NCBI GenBank assembly: GCA_021776735.1
Contig: JAJFFH010000062.1
Coordinates: 110,400 to 174,399, forward strand
DNA from: Planctomycetota bacterium
GTDB taxonomy: Bacteria > Planctomycetota > PLA2
DNA: 64,000 nucleotides
Reading direction: 5' to 3'
Shown: positions 8,482 through 16,931 of the stretch, piece by piece
Position numbering within the stretch: position 1 is the first letter of the stretch
How the letters are laid out: each line of letters opens with the position of its first letter
The notes under the pieces: generated by a model
What the model was told of the DNA's origin: nothing
Seen by the model: only the letters and a program-made list of their open reading frames with translations
Database searches by the model: none
Position numbers and translations under genes: made by a program

Positions 8482-9231
8482 ATGGCTGGCCACAGTAAAT
8501 GGGCGAACATCAAGCACCGCAAGGCCGCGGCAGACAACAAACGCGGCAAGATATTCTCGAAGATGGCCCGCGCCATTATGGCTGCGGCGCGGACCGGCGG
8601 CGGCGATCCCGAAATGAACCTGTCCCTGCGCTACGCGATTACCAAGGCGCGGGCGGCGAACATGCCCCGCGACAACATCGACCGCGCCGTCAAGAAGGGC
8701 ACGGGCGAACTCGCGGGCGAAGAGATCTCGGAGCTGACGTATGAGGGCTACGGGCCCGGGGGTGCGGGGATCGTGATCTCGGCGCTAACCGACAACTCCA
8801 ACCGCACGTCGCCCGAGATCAAGTTCCTCTTGGAGAAACGAGGCGGTCATCTCGGCAAGCCGGGCAGCGTCGCTTGGAACTTCGAAAAAAAAGTACTCTT
8901 CACCGTGTCCGCCGAAGACCAGGACGAGGACGAATTGATCATGGTCGCCCTGGAAGCCGGGGCCGAGGACATCGAGCGCGACGGTGATGTTTTTTCGATC
9001 ACGGGGCCGCCCGACGCGTTCGGCGCGCTGATCGGAGCGCTCGAAAACGCCGGCGTCAAGACGCAGACCAACGAAGTCACCATGATCCCCAAAACACGGG
9101 TCATGCTGGAGCCCGCCGACGCGCGCAAGATGATCAAGATCATCGAGGCGCTCGAGGACCACGACGACATCCAATCCGCCATCACCAACGCCGACCTCCC
9201 GGACGAGGTTCTGGCCGAACTCGGTGGATAG
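8482..9231 (+). CDS. yebC: YebC/PmpR/TACO1-family protein
   Basis: 249 residues with the diagnostic start MAGHSKWANIKHRKAAAD, then ALRY-type helix (SLRYAITKARAANMPRDNIDRAVKKG), YEGYGPGGAGIVISALTDN and a C-terminal LEDHDDIQSAITNADL. Family members act as transcription regulators or relieve ribosome stalling at proline-rich stretches; which applies here cannot be told. The ATG at 8482 is fixed by the conserved N-terminus, and a TATAAT seven bases upstream predicts that transcription starts at or next to the ATG. A degenerate repeat-like stretch (GCGCGACGGTGATG) encodes ERDGDVF late in the gene. Confidence 0.97.
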   Translation: MAGHSKWANIKHRKAAADNKRGKIFSKMARAIMAAARTGGGDPEMNLSLRYAITKARAANMPRDNIDRAVKKGTGELAGEEISELTYEGYGPGGAGIVISALTDNSNRTSPEIKFLLEKRGGHLGKPGSVAWNFEKKVLFTVSAEDQDEDELIMVALEAGAEDIERDGDVFSITGPPDAFGALIGALENAGVKTQTNEVTMIPKTRVMLEPADARKMIKIIEALEDHDDIQSAITNADLPDEVLAELGG

Positions 9232-9275
9232 CCCAGCCCGAACGGCTCAAGAATCAAGGCAACGCGAGAATCATC

Positions 9276-10211
9276 ATGGCACGAAAAAACGTCGAACGGC
9301 TTGAGCGTGCGATCGGCACCGTGTTCCTCGGCAAGCCGGGTGTCGTGCGGCTGGTCCTCACGGGACTCTTGGCGGACGGCCACGTCCTGCTCGAAGACGT
9401 GCCCGGGGTCGGCAAGACGCTGCTGGCGCGCACACTCGCGCGGTGCATTCGCGCGAAATTCAACCGCGTCCAGTTCACCCCCGATCTCTTGCCGTCCGAC
9501 CTGCTCGGCACCTCGATCTACAACCAGAAGACGAGCGAGTTCGAGTTTCGCAAGGGGCCGATCTTCGCGCACATCGTTCTGGCGGACGAGATCAACCGCA
9601 CGACACCGCGCTCGCAGTCGGCTCTGCTCGAGGCGATGAACGCCGCGAGCGTTTCGGTCGATGGCACAACGCATCTGCTGCCCGCACCGTTCATGGTCCT
9701 CGCGACCCAAAACCCGTTCGAGTTCGAGGGCACCTATCCGGTGCCCGAGTCCCAACTCGACCGGTTCCTCATGCGCATCGACGTCGGCTACCCCGAGCGC
9801 GACGACGAGAAGCGCGTGCTTGAGCTGCAAAGCAAGCGCGATCCGCTGGAAGGTCTCGAAGCTGTCGTCACGGCGGAAAACATTGTGGAGGCGCAGGACA
9901 AGGTCCGGGCGGTTCGGGTTGATGACGTATTGCGCGACTACCTACTCGCGATCGTGGCCGCCACGCGCGAAAGCCGTCGGCTGCGTCTGGGCGTCTCGAC
10001 CCGCGGCGCGACCGCCCTGCAACGCGCCGCGCAAGCCCATGCGTTTTTGGAAGACCGCGCATATGTCATCCCGGACGACATCAAGCGCCTGGCGCTGCCG
10101 GTGCTCGCCCACCGCATCATCCTGGACAGCGCACTGCCGGGCGACGGCACCCAGCGCGACCGCGAGCGCCTGCTCCGCGACATCGTCGAGAGCGTGTCGG
10201 TTCCGCTCTGA
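9276..10211 (+). CDS. MoxR-family AAA+ ATPase
   Basis: 311 residues. Walker A GVGKTLLARTLA, the stretch NRVQFTPDLLPSDLLG, Walker B HIVLADEINRTTPRSQSALLEAM, sensor-type LATQNPFEFEGTYPVPESQLDRFLM and the C-terminal lid (RLGVSTRGATALQRAAQAHAFL). MoxR ATPases act as chaperones for metal or cofactor insertion and usually precede DUF58 and von Willebrand factor A genes. Here no such partner follows; the next gene is a TPR protein. 44 bp downstream of yebC on the same strand, so probably the same transcription unit. Confidence 0.93.
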   Translation: MARKNVERLERAIGTVFLGKPGVVRLVLTGLLADGHVLLEDVPGVGKTLLARTLARCIRAKFNRVQFTPDLLPSDLLGTSIYNQKTSEFEFRKGPIFAHIVLADEINRTTPRSQSALLEAMNAASVSVDGTTHLLPAPFMVLATQNPFEFEGTYPVPESQLDRFLMRIDVGYPERDDEKRVLELQSKRDPLEGLEAVVTAENIVEAQDKVRAVRVDDVLRDYLLAIVAATRESRRLRLGVSTRGATALQRAAQAHAFLEDRAYVIPDDIKRLALPVLAHRIILDSALPGDGTQRDRERLLRDIVESVSVPL

Positions 10212-10274
10212 TCGAACACCGGAATAGGCCCGTGGCAGACTTCGCCAGATGCCTCGGCTGCGGCGCTATTCGGG

Positions 10275-11141
10275 TTGGGTATCTACAACGTGGCGGCGCT
10301 CGTGCTCAACGTCTGGCCGCACAAGATCCTGCACGATGGCCAACATCTCCCGACCGACGGACTCTCGCTTCTGCGGCTCACGCGGAATGTCGCGGCGACA
10401 CAGGTGGAGTTTCAGCGTACCAGCGTGTGGGCCCGGGCAACCGAGTGCATCCGCGACGGCGATCATGAACGCGCGGCGACCGTTCTGGAAGAAGCGCTAG
10501 AAAAGACACCGGACGACTGGCGCCTCTCGGGCCTGTTGGGCTTGATCCAATTGCCCCGTCTTCGCGAGGAGGCACTGGCACGAGTCGATGACTCGGCTCG
10601 CGTGCTCGATGAGCAGACGAACGGGAACCCCGCGTACTGGTTCCTGACCGAGGGCCGAATGCGCGGAACGGATCGAGCTGCGTACTTGCGGGGCTCTCTG
10701 CTCGTGGATCTGGACCGGCTCAACGAAGTCGTCGCCCTCTCCGAGGAGCGTGTTGCCGCAGCGACGGACGAGAGCATGCGCGCCTTGTGGGAAGCGTGCC
10801 TCGCGCTTGGACTCGTACTACGCGGGCGCGGCGGCGCGGACCTCGTCTACGCCGAGGGGGCCGCCCGCCGAGCTTTCGAAGCGCTGCCCTGGGTTTCGTA
10901 CGTCACGGATGCGTGGGGCATGGTGCTCATCGAACAGGGAAAGTTCAAGGAAGGCCTCAACGTATTTCACGCGGCCAAGGCATACGGTGACGAACCCAGC
11001 GAGATGCGACTCGCCTGGAGCCTCGTCGCGTACGTCGCGCTCGGCCGGCGTGGGAGCGCACAAGAAGTCCGCGAGTTCTTCGGCCAAACCAGGCCCGACT
11101 GGCCGGCCGTCCTACGACGGATCGAGGCGATCGAGCTCTAG
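10275..11141 (+). CDS. TPR-like protein, possibly the C-terminal part of a truncated M50 protease
   Basis: 288 residues from TTG 10275; in-frame coding-like residues continue upstream to 10212 but contain no start codon. The first part (NVWPHKILHDGQHLPTDGLSLLRL) resembles the N-x-x-P ... TDG segment that closes the catalytic domain of site-2 protease (M50) proteins that carry a TPR tail; the HExxH helix that should come earlier is absent. The remainder is helical TPR-like repeats (ATECIRDGDHERAATVLEEALEKTP; GMVLIEQGKFKEGLNVFHAAK). Either an N-terminally truncated protease gene or a stand-alone TPR protein. Its 3' end overlaps hemD by 30 bp, tail to tail. Confidence 0.55.
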   Translation: MGIYNVAALVLNVWPHKILHDGQHLPTDGLSLLRLTRNVAATQVEFQRTSVWARATECIRDGDHERAATVLEEALEKTPDDWRLSGLLGLIQLPRLREEALARVDDSARVLDEQTNGNPAYWFLTEGRMRGTDRAAYLRGSLLVDLDRLNEVVALSEERVAAATDESMRALWEACLALGLVLRGRGGADLVYAEGAARRAFEALPWVSYVTDAWGMVLIEQGKFKEGLNVFHAAKAYGDEPSEMRLAWSLVAYVALGRRGSAQEVREFFGQTRPDWPAVLRRIEAIEL

Positions 11142-11753
11142 CTGCGCCGTGCGGCCTTCCGCACGCAGGCGCGCCTTGGTAGTCACGCCCAGCGTCAAAA
11201 ACGCGCGCACCTGCGAGCCGGCGAAGAACCAGACTTCGTCGGCGCGCTCGAGTGCGGCCACGTCCACGTCCGCGCGATCACGGGGCACCGAGCGATACAC
11301 CGCGACGGCAACGACGTCCGCGCCCGCCGCACGCAGCGCGTCCGCGAGATCGGGCTGCGCGTCCTCGGCTTGCGGCACGAGACATCGCCGTCCCACCTTC
11401 GCGCTCCGCGCTTCGGCGTGGGCGGGCCCGTTTGCTGCCCCCCAGAGTCGAGCCAGGTCCGCGCCCCCTCCCGCGCCCTCCCCGGCGACATCGACCTTGA
11501 TCCCGCGTGCACGCAGCGCACCCGCGGTGGCCGGGCCCACCGCGCCGACGCGCGGCCATGTCGCGCCCGCCGGTGCGCGGGCCACGGCGTTCACGCTCGT
11601 GAACAGCACGCCGTCGAACGCCGCCGGGTCGGGAAACGGCGCCGCGTCCTCGATGCGTGTCAGCGGTACGAAAACGAGCTCGTGCCCTTCCGCCCGCCGC
11701 GCCGCCACCCAGGCCTTGCCGCGTCGCGGGTCCCGCGTAACAACGACGATCAT
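11112..11753 (-). CDS. hemD: Uroporphyrinogen-III synthase-like protein
   Basis: 213 residues from ATG 11753, which overlaps the FHA gene stop (ATGA). HemD proteins cyclise hydroxymethylbilane to uroporphyrinogen III and are poorly conserved. Support comes from the N-terminal VVTRDPRRGKAWVAARRAEGHE, the VPLTRIE strand, FDGVLFTSVNAVARA (family: D-x-x-x-FTS-x-N-A-V), VGAVGPATAGALRARG and, near the C-terminus, the YRSVPRD strand and EVWFFAGSQVRAFL. Short relative to the usual 240-260 residues. No other heme gene is adjacent, so the call rests on the protein alone. Confidence 0.72.
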   Translation of the reverse strand: MIVVVTRDPRRGKAWVAARRAEGHELVFVPLTRIEDAAPFPDPAAFDGVLFTSVNAVARAPAGATWPRVGAVGPATAGALRARGIKVDVAGEGAGGGADLARLWGAANGPAHAEARSAKVGRRCLVPQAEDAQPDLADALRAAGADVVAVAVYRSVPRDRADVDVAALERADEVWFFAGSQVRAFLTLGVTTKARLRAEGRTAQLELDRLDPS

Positions 11754-12787
11754 TTGTCGTTGCGCTCCAGCCAGTCCTTGAGAAGCTGCGCGTCCGCATG
11801 CCGCGGGTCGAGCGCCAGCGCCTCGGCCACAAGCTCGCCCGCCTCGCGCGCCAAGAGCCGGTTCGCGCACCACTTCGCCAACTGCGCGCGCGCATCGGCA
11901 TCGTCTTGCGGAAGCTGTCCGCGCCGCGCCCGCACGCGCGCCCGCAAGTCCGCGCGGTCCTCGACCTTGGTCACGAGCCCGCGCGCGAACGAGTAGATGC
12001 GCCCGTCGCCCCCCACGCCCTCGACCACCCGCGAGGTCCAGTCCAAGACCTCGAGCGGGTAGTACTGCGCCCCGTCGATCTCGACAAGATCGGGACAGTC
12101 CGCCACAGACACCCCATGCCGCGGCGGCAACTCCCCCCGCGCCGCCCGTTCCCGCTTTTTTTTCACCGGCCCCGCGGTCTTGATCTTCATGCCCGAACCC
12201 GATCCCGACTCCGACCGCGAACCGTCCGCCGACGCCCCGGAAGCATCGCCGTCCGTCCCTGACGTCTCCTTCTCATCCTTGCCCGCCAACACCCCAATCA
12301 AAACGCCGACGACAATCAGCAGCACCGCCCCAAGCCCCACCGCGATCCACATCCACGGCCCCTTGCGCTCGGAGGGCGCGGCCGGCGCCGGCTTGCGACG
12401 CGGCCGGACCGGTTTCTTGGGGAGCTGCCGAGTGACGGCAGGAACGGACGGCGATGCTTGATTGAGGGGCGCCGGCGCAGGCGCGGGCGGCCCAGCGCCC
12501 GCTTCCAGCGTCAGCACGACCGCGCCGAGTTGCAGCAGGTCGCCCGATTCGAGGGTGCTCGGCATATCGCGCGTGAGCCCCGCGCCGTTGATCTTGGTGT
12601 GGCCCTTCGAGCCGAGATCGGTGACGGTGACCCGCCCGTTCTCGACCTGAACAAGCGCATGCCGGCGCGAGACGGTCGCATCGTCGATCTGGATGTCGGC
12701 GCTCGGATCCCGTCCGAGGACGAGCACGCCGCGATCCAGCCCGAACTCGACCCGCCCGGAGGCCGCCTCCCAAACAAGAACCGCCAC
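11750..12787 (-). CDS. FHA-domain, single-pass membrane protein
   Basis: 345 residues from GTG 12787. Residues about 15-95 are a forkhead-associated domain (GVLVLGRDPSADIQIDD, SRRHALVQ, GSKGHTKINGAGL) that would bind phosphothreonine peptides. A Pro/Lys/Arg-rich linker is followed by one strongly hydrophobic segment (WIAVGLGAVLLIVVGVLIGVLA), a low-complexity Ser/Asp/Gly stretch, and a C-terminal region with TPR-like helices (LVAEALALDPRHADAQLLKDWLE). FHA is therefore cytoplasmic if the topology is N-in. Both linkers contain a 13-mer repeat: antisense at 12444 (read ASPSVPAV) and sense at 12244 (read GTDGDAS). A TATACT six bases before the GTG suggests a leaderless start. hemD is coupled downstream. 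Confidence 0.8.
   Translation of the reverse strand: MAVLVWEAASGRVEFGLDRGVLVLGRDPSADIQIDDATVSRRHALVQVENGRVTVTDLGSKGHTKINGAGLTRDMPSTLESGDLLQLGAVVLTLEAGAGPPAPAPAPLNQASPSVPAVTRQLPKKPVRPRRKPAPAAPSERKGPWMWIAVGLGAVLLIVVGVLIGVLAGKDEKETSGTDGDASGASADGSRSESGSGSGMKIKTAGPVKKKRERAARGELPPRHGVSVADCPDLVEIDGAQYYPLEVLDWTSRVVEGVGGDGRIYSFARGLVTKVEDRADLRARVRARRGQLPQDDADARAQLAKWCANRLLAREAGELVAEALALDPRHADAQLLKDWLERNDK
12244..12256 (-). repeat. 13-mer repeat, exact copy
   Basis: Sense copy in the low-complexity linker of the FHA protein, read G-T-D-G-D-A-S; faces an opposite copy 200 bp away. Confidence 0.9.
12444..12456 (+). repeat. 13-mer repeat, exact copy with long flank
   Basis: GGCAGGAACGGACGGCGATG lies antisense in the FHA gene (read ASPSVPAV). 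The same 5' flank recurs at 23543 and 56422, and in shortened form at 31749 and 50630. Confidence 0.9.
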
Positions 12788-12793
12788 GGGTCG

Positions 12794-12799
12794 AGTATA
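12794..12799 (-). promoter_or_regulatory. -10 box predicting a leaderless FHA mRNA
   Basis: TATACT on the minus strand, then six bases (CGACCC) and GTG. No Shine-Dalgarno sequence and no clear -35. Confidence 0.55.
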
Positions 12800-12908
12800 C
12801 GGGCGTACCCCTGCGGCCCGTCTCTGCCACTCGACGAAAAAAACGTCGGGCAAAGCGCCCCGGATTTCTCCGAGACCCTTCAGCCGACGCTTGATGTCGA
12901 GGGATCGA

Positions 12909-13313
12909 CTAGCGCTTGGAGAACTGGAACTTGCGGCGTGCTCCGCGCTGGCCGTACTTCTTGCGTTCCTTCATGCGCGGGTCGCGCGTGAGGAATCCGC
13001 CGCCGCGCAGCGCCTCTTCGAGGGCGTCGTCGGCGCCGATGAGCGCGCGGGCGATCCCGAGCCGCACCGCACCGGCCTGGCCGAGAGGCCCGCCGCCGTG
13101 GACGCGCACGAACACGTCCCACTTTTCCACCGCCTCCGAGGCCACCAGCGGCCCCTTGGCGAGGTTACGCATGTCGATGGTAGGGAAGTACTCGTCGAAC
13201 TTCTTCTTGTTGACGATGAACTCCCCGCTGCCGGGCTTGATCCGAACGCGGGCGATCGCCGTCTTGCGACGACCGGTACCGAGTGTGAAACCGCCGAGAC
13301 CGGTGCTGGTCAT
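12909..13313 (-). CDS. rpsI: 30S ribosomal protein S9 (uS9)
   Basis: 134 residues. Diagnostic TGRRKTAIARVRIKPGSGEFIVN, the VHGGGPLGQAGAVRLGIARAL core and the C-terminal DPRMKERKKYGQRGARRKFQFSKR that reaches the P-site tRNA. Its start overlaps the rplM stop by four bases, the classic L13-S9 operon. Confidence 0.99.
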   Translation of the reverse strand: MTSTGLGGFTLGTGRRKTAIARVRIKPGSGEFIVNKKKFDEYFPTIDMRNLAKGPLVASEAVEKWDVFVRVHGGGPLGQAGAVRLGIARALIGADDALEEALRGGGFLTRDPRMKERKKYGQRGARRKFQFSKR

Positions 13314-13762
13314 GCTCTCGCCTTCCTGCCGGTCCCGAGATCGAGCGGCTGCGGGTTTTGAGCCTCATGCCGGTGCTCAGTGCCCCGGTACAACTTCAGT
13401 TTCTTGAGCATCGCGCGTCCCAACCGGGTCTTGGGCAGCATGCGCCGGACCGCCAGCCGGAGGATTTCCTCGGGCCGCTGCACGCGCATCTGCGCCAGGG
13501 TGCGCTCCTTCTGACCGCCCGGCCAGCCGGTGTACCACTGGTAGATCTTTTTGCGGTCCTTGTCGCCCGTCGCCTGAATCTGGCCCGCATTGAGCACGAC
13601 GACGTAGTCGCCGGTATCGACATGCGGAGTCCAGGTCGCACGGTGCTTGCCCTGCAAAATGGCAGCGATCTTCACCGCCGCGCGGCCGAGTACCTCCTGG
13701 GAGGCATCGACGAGGTGCCACTGGGGCTTAATGTCCCCAGCCTTGGCCATCGGAGTCTTCAT
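13310..13762 (-). CDS. rplM: 50S ribosomal protein L13 (uL13)
   Basis: 150 residues. WHLVDASQEVLGRAAVKIAAILQGKHR, the TGDYVVVLNAGQIQATGDK strand and RMLPKTRLGRAMLKKLKLYRG are the family core. An in-frame ATG four codons later is an alternative start. First gene of the rplM-rpsI operon, with a strong promoter immediately upstream. Confidence 0.99.
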   Translation of the reverse strand: MKTPMAKAGDIKPQWHLVDASQEVLGRAAVKIAAILQGKHRATWTPHVDTGDYVVVLNAGQIQATGDKDRKKIYQWYTGWPGGQKERTLAQMRVQRPEEILRLAVRRMLPKTRLGRAMLKKLKLYRGTEHRHEAQNPQPLDLGTGRKARA

Positions 13763-13785
13763 AAGATGCTCAAGTCGAAACCGGA

Positions 13786-13814
13786 ACCGTAAGCCCCAAT
13801 CGGCGGCCTGTCAA
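13786..13814 (-). promoter_or_regulatory. Promoter of rplM-rpsI
   Basis: Perfect TTGACA (13814-13809), a 17-bp spacer and TACGGT (13791-13786) on the minus strand. The -35 lies in the last codons of the upstream membrane-protein gene. Confidence 0.75.
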
Positions 13815-14899
13815 TCTGTGAGCACGACCTCGAGCCGAGCGAGTTCGCGATCTCTGGCACCCGGCGGCAAGACCCCCCGGCTCGCCCCCACCCGCCACGC
13901 CGCCCCCCGGGGTCGGGCGCGCTTCAAAAGCCGCACGACCGGCCGCTCGCGACGCGCCGCGAGCACCGACTCGACCAGCGGCAAAGTCGCCTCCGCCCGA
14001 ACAATCCGATCCTCGCGCACGAGTCGCGTGATACCGGCTTCCAGGCTCTCGGGCCACTCCTCCCGATTTGCTCCGTAGTACACCAATGCCCCGCCGCCCC
14101 CGGGCCAGACCGAACCGGGCCCCATGTATCCGTAGAAATGATAAATCCGTTCGCGAGCCCAACCGCCCCGTAGCCAACGGACGGCGAGGTACCCGCGTGC
14201 GGTCGGAGTGTGCGCCGCCCCCGGAATCGTGAGCCCGAGCACCGTTCCGGCAACGACAAGCAGCACGAGCCCCACCTGCGCCGTCCGCCCCTGAAGACGC
14301 CCCGTGGCCCACAACAGGAAATGGAGCGCCAGCACGGCGGCGACGGCCCAAAAGACCTGCCGCGCGCGGCCCAGGGCGGGCGCCGGACCGCCTGGCGGGG
14401 GCAAGAGGTCGTACACATCGGGGCGGGCCAAGCCGGGAGGCGGGATCAACAGGGGGCGCGGGGGCGGCGCTTCCGCCGCGGACGCGGCGATGGATGCGCG
14501 GCCGAGCCCGTGGTCACCGTCGAGCGGATCCCGGTCGGTCACGACGAGATCGCCGCCCGCGCGCACCCACGCCTTCAGCGCGTCGGTACACGCAGCGGCT
14601 CGCGGCAGGACGATCCGGTCGAAGACGTCGAGTGCGGGCCAAAGCCCGCGCGCGGCGGGCAGGCGGATTCGCACGCCGTCCGGCGTCCACGGCTCCATAC
14701 CGGCGTACCCGACCAGAATCCGACCGGTCGCCACGGCCTCGAAGACATCGCCGTCCGTATGCTTCCACGGAAGCGCGTTCGGATAGTGCAGTCGTCCTTC
14801 GATCAACACGGGCACCCCCGGCCGCGCGTAGGGCCCCAAGTCCGCTTCTGCGGCGGCAGCCCCGGCGAAGAATAGGAAAACGAGCACGCCGCGGATCAT
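13811..14899 (-). CDS. Secreted/membrane protein of unknown function
   Basis: 362 residues from ATG 14899, which overlaps the preceding stop (ATGA). A signal peptide (MIRGVLVFLFFAGAAAA) leads a domain with GRILVGYAGMEPW, DVFDRIVLP and GGDLVVTDRDPLDGDHG, the layout of a periplasmic DUF4350/GATase-like fold. Two hydrophobic helices follow in the middle (QVFWAVAAVLALHFLLWA and VGLVLLVVAGTVLGLTI), then a soluble C-terminal domain. Proteins of this layout often sit near MoxR/DUF58 genes, but the moxR here is 3.6 kb away on the other strand. A sense 13-mer repeat is read HTDGDVF near residue 50. Confidence 0.6.
   Translation of the reverse strand: MIRGVLVFLFFAGAAAAEADLGPYARPGVPVLIEGRLHYPNALPWKHTDGDVFEAVATGRILVGYAGMEPWTPDGVRIRLPAARGLWPALDVFDRIVLPRAAACTDALKAWVRAGGDLVVTDRDPLDGDHGLGRASIAASAAEAPPPRPLLIPPPGLARPDVYDLLPPPGGPAPALGRARQVFWAVAAVLALHFLLWATGRLQGRTAQVGLVLLVVAGTVLGLTIPGAAHTPTARGYLAVRWLRGGWARERIYHFYGYMGPGSVWPGGGGALVYYGANREEWPESLEAGITRLVREDRIVRAEATLPLVESVLAARRERPVVRLLKRARPRGAAWRVGASRGVLPPGARDRELARLEVVLTD
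14746..14758 (-). repeat. 13-mer repeat, exact copy
   Basis: Sense copy in the secreted/membrane protein gene, read H-T-D-G-D-V-F; flanked by AGCAT and by TCTTC, as in other copies. Confidence 0.9.
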
Positions 14900-15429
14900 C
14901 GCGCACGCCCTTTCAGGCCGCGGCGCGCAATCCAGGCGACGGGGGCGACGAGGAGTCCGATGACGCACGCGGCGGGCGGCCACGCGCTACCGGCAGCTCC
15001 GGCAACGTGAAACGACGCCGCCACGGGCGAGACGAGACGCCAGGCCGGCACGCTCGCGAGGTGGCCGAACTCCAGGACGAGGTACGACAGCGCGAACGGC
15101 GCCAAGAAGAGCAGCGTCATCATCGGCAGGTACAACCGCCCGAGCGCACGGGCGGCGGCGCCGGCGAGGGTCGCCAGAGCGACGAGCAACACGCTCGGGA
15201 GCAGGCTGTCCGTGCCGTACGACGCCGCAGCCAAGGCGGGCAGGCTCAGGGCGAGCGGCAAGAAGCCGTACACGCCACACGACGGCCCCAGGACAGCGGC
15301 GTGAAACGCGGCGACGGCCCCAACAAGACCGAGCGGTCCGGGCCCGGGATGCTCGGCGGCGAACCAAAACGCCGCGGCCAAGAGCCCCAGCAAAAGAATC
15401 GAACTGCCCGCAAGGCGCCGCGTCATCAT
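14896..15429 (-). CDS. Polytopic membrane protein of unknown function
   Basis: 177 residues from ATG 15429 (a second ATG follows directly). About six hydrophobic stretches, for example SSILLLGLLAAAFWFAA, LPSVLLVALATLAGAAA and MMTLLFLAPFALSYLVL. No motif I recognise. A TACACT box at 15444-15439 ends nine bases before the ATG, so the leader would be only a few bases. Translationally coupled to the downstream secreted-protein gene, suggesting a two-component membrane module. Confidence 0.6.
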   Translation of the reverse strand: MMTRRLAGSSILLLGLLAAAFWFAAEHPGPGPLGLVGAVAAFHAAVLGPSCGVYGFLPLALSLPALAAASYGTDSLLPSVLLVALATLAGAAARALGRLYLPMMTLLFLAPFALSYLVLEFGHLASVPAWRLVSPVAASFHVAGAAGSAWPPAACVIGLLVAPVAWIARRGLKGRAR

Positions 15430-15567
15430 GCGCCGAGCAGTGTAGCGCGGAGCCCGGCCCCGGTGCGGTCGGGCACCCGCTGTAGATTGGACGACCGGCT
15501 GGAACCCCATACCGAGCCAGGATCAAGAGGATGACTCTAGAGCCTCGGGCTCGCGCGGGGTGCGCAC

Positions 15568-16542
15568 TCAGCGAGAAGGGCGCAGCTCGCGCCAAACCAG
15601 GGTCCCGGTTGCCGTGTCTGTCTCCGGGTCGTAGCGAAACGAGCGCACGCCAACGCGGACACACAGGGTGTCGGAGACGTGGGCGGCGATCGTTTCGAAG
15701 ATCCGGGAGAATTCCCGCCGGCGCCGCCAATGGTCGGAGTGACGGCGGTCGACCCCAAATCTGAGAGCGATATCGCCGAATTCCCAGATCCAGATGACGA
15801 AGGATTGGCTCGCAGGATCCAAGCGGACTTCCATGGTGCGCGGGCGCCCCGATCCGATCCGGACGACGCTCGCACGGACCTCCGCATCCAAGCTCCGATC
15901 CTGCGTCACCGCGTGAATCGTAGCTTTGTCGGCCACGGCTCCCAGCGCAGAGGCGGCCGCCCTGCGGACTTCCACGAATTCGTGGCGCAGGTGTTTCTTG
16001 AGGACCATCAGCTGTACCGCGACACGGTGCCGCACGACCATGCGCAGAGCGCACAACAGATCCGGCGTTTCGCGACAACGTCCGAGGTTGCCGGCGAGCG
16101 CACGGCGCACGGTATGGCGGCCGGAAACAGACAGGAGCAACAACGCCCGGGCAGAACGATTCGCGCGAAACAGATCGTGACAGCGCCGCGCAACCAGGCG
16201 GTCAAGCGCTCGACGAGTTCCCAAGAGCGCGCGCACCGCATCGCGACGAGGAGGGCGCCGGTCGGTCCGAAGCGACGCCGTCAGTTTCTTGCGATCAACT
16301 CCGAGCGCGCGCGCAAGCATCGCACCGGCAAGCCGCACGTCGACGTCCGGATCCATCAGCAGATAGCTCACGCGTGCGCGTGCCTGACGGACGGTCCGCT
16401 GCGCCGGAAACGGCCGGCCCAACGCCAACGCCCGACGCGCCCCGCGTGCCAAACGGACCAGAGCCACGACCGGCTCGACGCGGTCATTCGCGGTCTCCGA
16501 CGGCGAAGCAATGAGTACGAGGCACAGCAGCGTCATCCCCAT
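15568..16542 (-). CDS. Secreted HEAT-repeat-like protein
   Basis: 324 residues from ATG 16542, chosen because the signal peptide (MGMTLLCLVLIASPSETA) begins there. Two helical repeats look HEAT-like: DPDVDVRLAGAMLARALGVD and EFVEVRRAAASALGAVADKA, the latter followed by a third partial unit (DAEVRASVVRIG). The C-terminal 90 residues form a beta-rich region (MEVRLDPASQSFVIWIWEFG). Arg-rich middle. No enzyme motif. It stands alone on the minus strand with 389 bp of gene-free DNA upstream. Confidence 0.55.
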   Translation of the reverse strand: MGMTLLCLVLIASPSETANDRVEPVVALVRLARGARRALALGRPFPAQRTVRQARARVSYLLMDPDVDVRLAGAMLARALGVDRKKLTASLRTDRRPPRRDAVRALLGTRRALDRLVARRCHDLFRANRSARALLLLSVSGRHTVRRALAGNLGRCRETPDLLCALRMVVRHRVAVQLMVLKKHLRHEFVEVRRAAASALGAVADKATIHAVTQDRSLDAEVRASVVRIGSGRPRTMEVRLDPASQSFVIWIWEFGDIALRFGVDRRHSDHWRRRREFSRIFETIAAHVSDTLCVRVGVRSFRYDPETDTATGTLVWRELRPSR

Positions 16543-16931
16543 GAAGACATCGGCCAAGCGGTCCGCGCGACGTGAGTTAACCTGATGGACGACGCAGGTT
16601 GAAGGGCGCAGGGGCAGGCCCAACCGGGGCTGGAAACGAGGCACAACTCAACCGGCCCCCCCGGCCCGCGCGGTGAGTGAGCATCCGGGTCACCGACGGA
16701 CGGCGATGCCTTCGCGCCCGACTCGTGCGGATCCGAGCCACCCCAACGACGCCCAAGACGGCGGCGAACAACAACCCGCGCCTCATGCCCCGGGTTGTAC
16801 GCGCCGATCAGGCGATCAGCGTTCCATGAGCTCTCGACCGCACGGTCCGATCTCGGCCGCGATATCGCGTTTGCCGAGTTCCGCGTTGAGCGCGTCAAAG
16901 CGCGTGAGTACGTTTGCTTTCGTCCGGTTTC
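16543..16931 (-). other. Gene-free spacer between ftsQ and the HEAT protein gene
   Basis: 389 bp without a convincing gene. It holds one exact and one near-exact 13-mer repeat (16696, 16949). On the minus strand a coding-like stretch without a start codon (LTRFDALNAELGKRDIAAEI, ending at a stop near 16827) recalls the first helix and strand of nucleotidyltransferase-type proteins and may be a gene remnant. No ddl, ftsA or ftsZ is present here. Confidence 0.4.
16696..16708 (+). repeat. 13-mer repeat, exact copy
   Basis: Intergenic copy between ftsQ and the HEAT protein gene, followed by CCTTCG. Confidence 0.9.
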
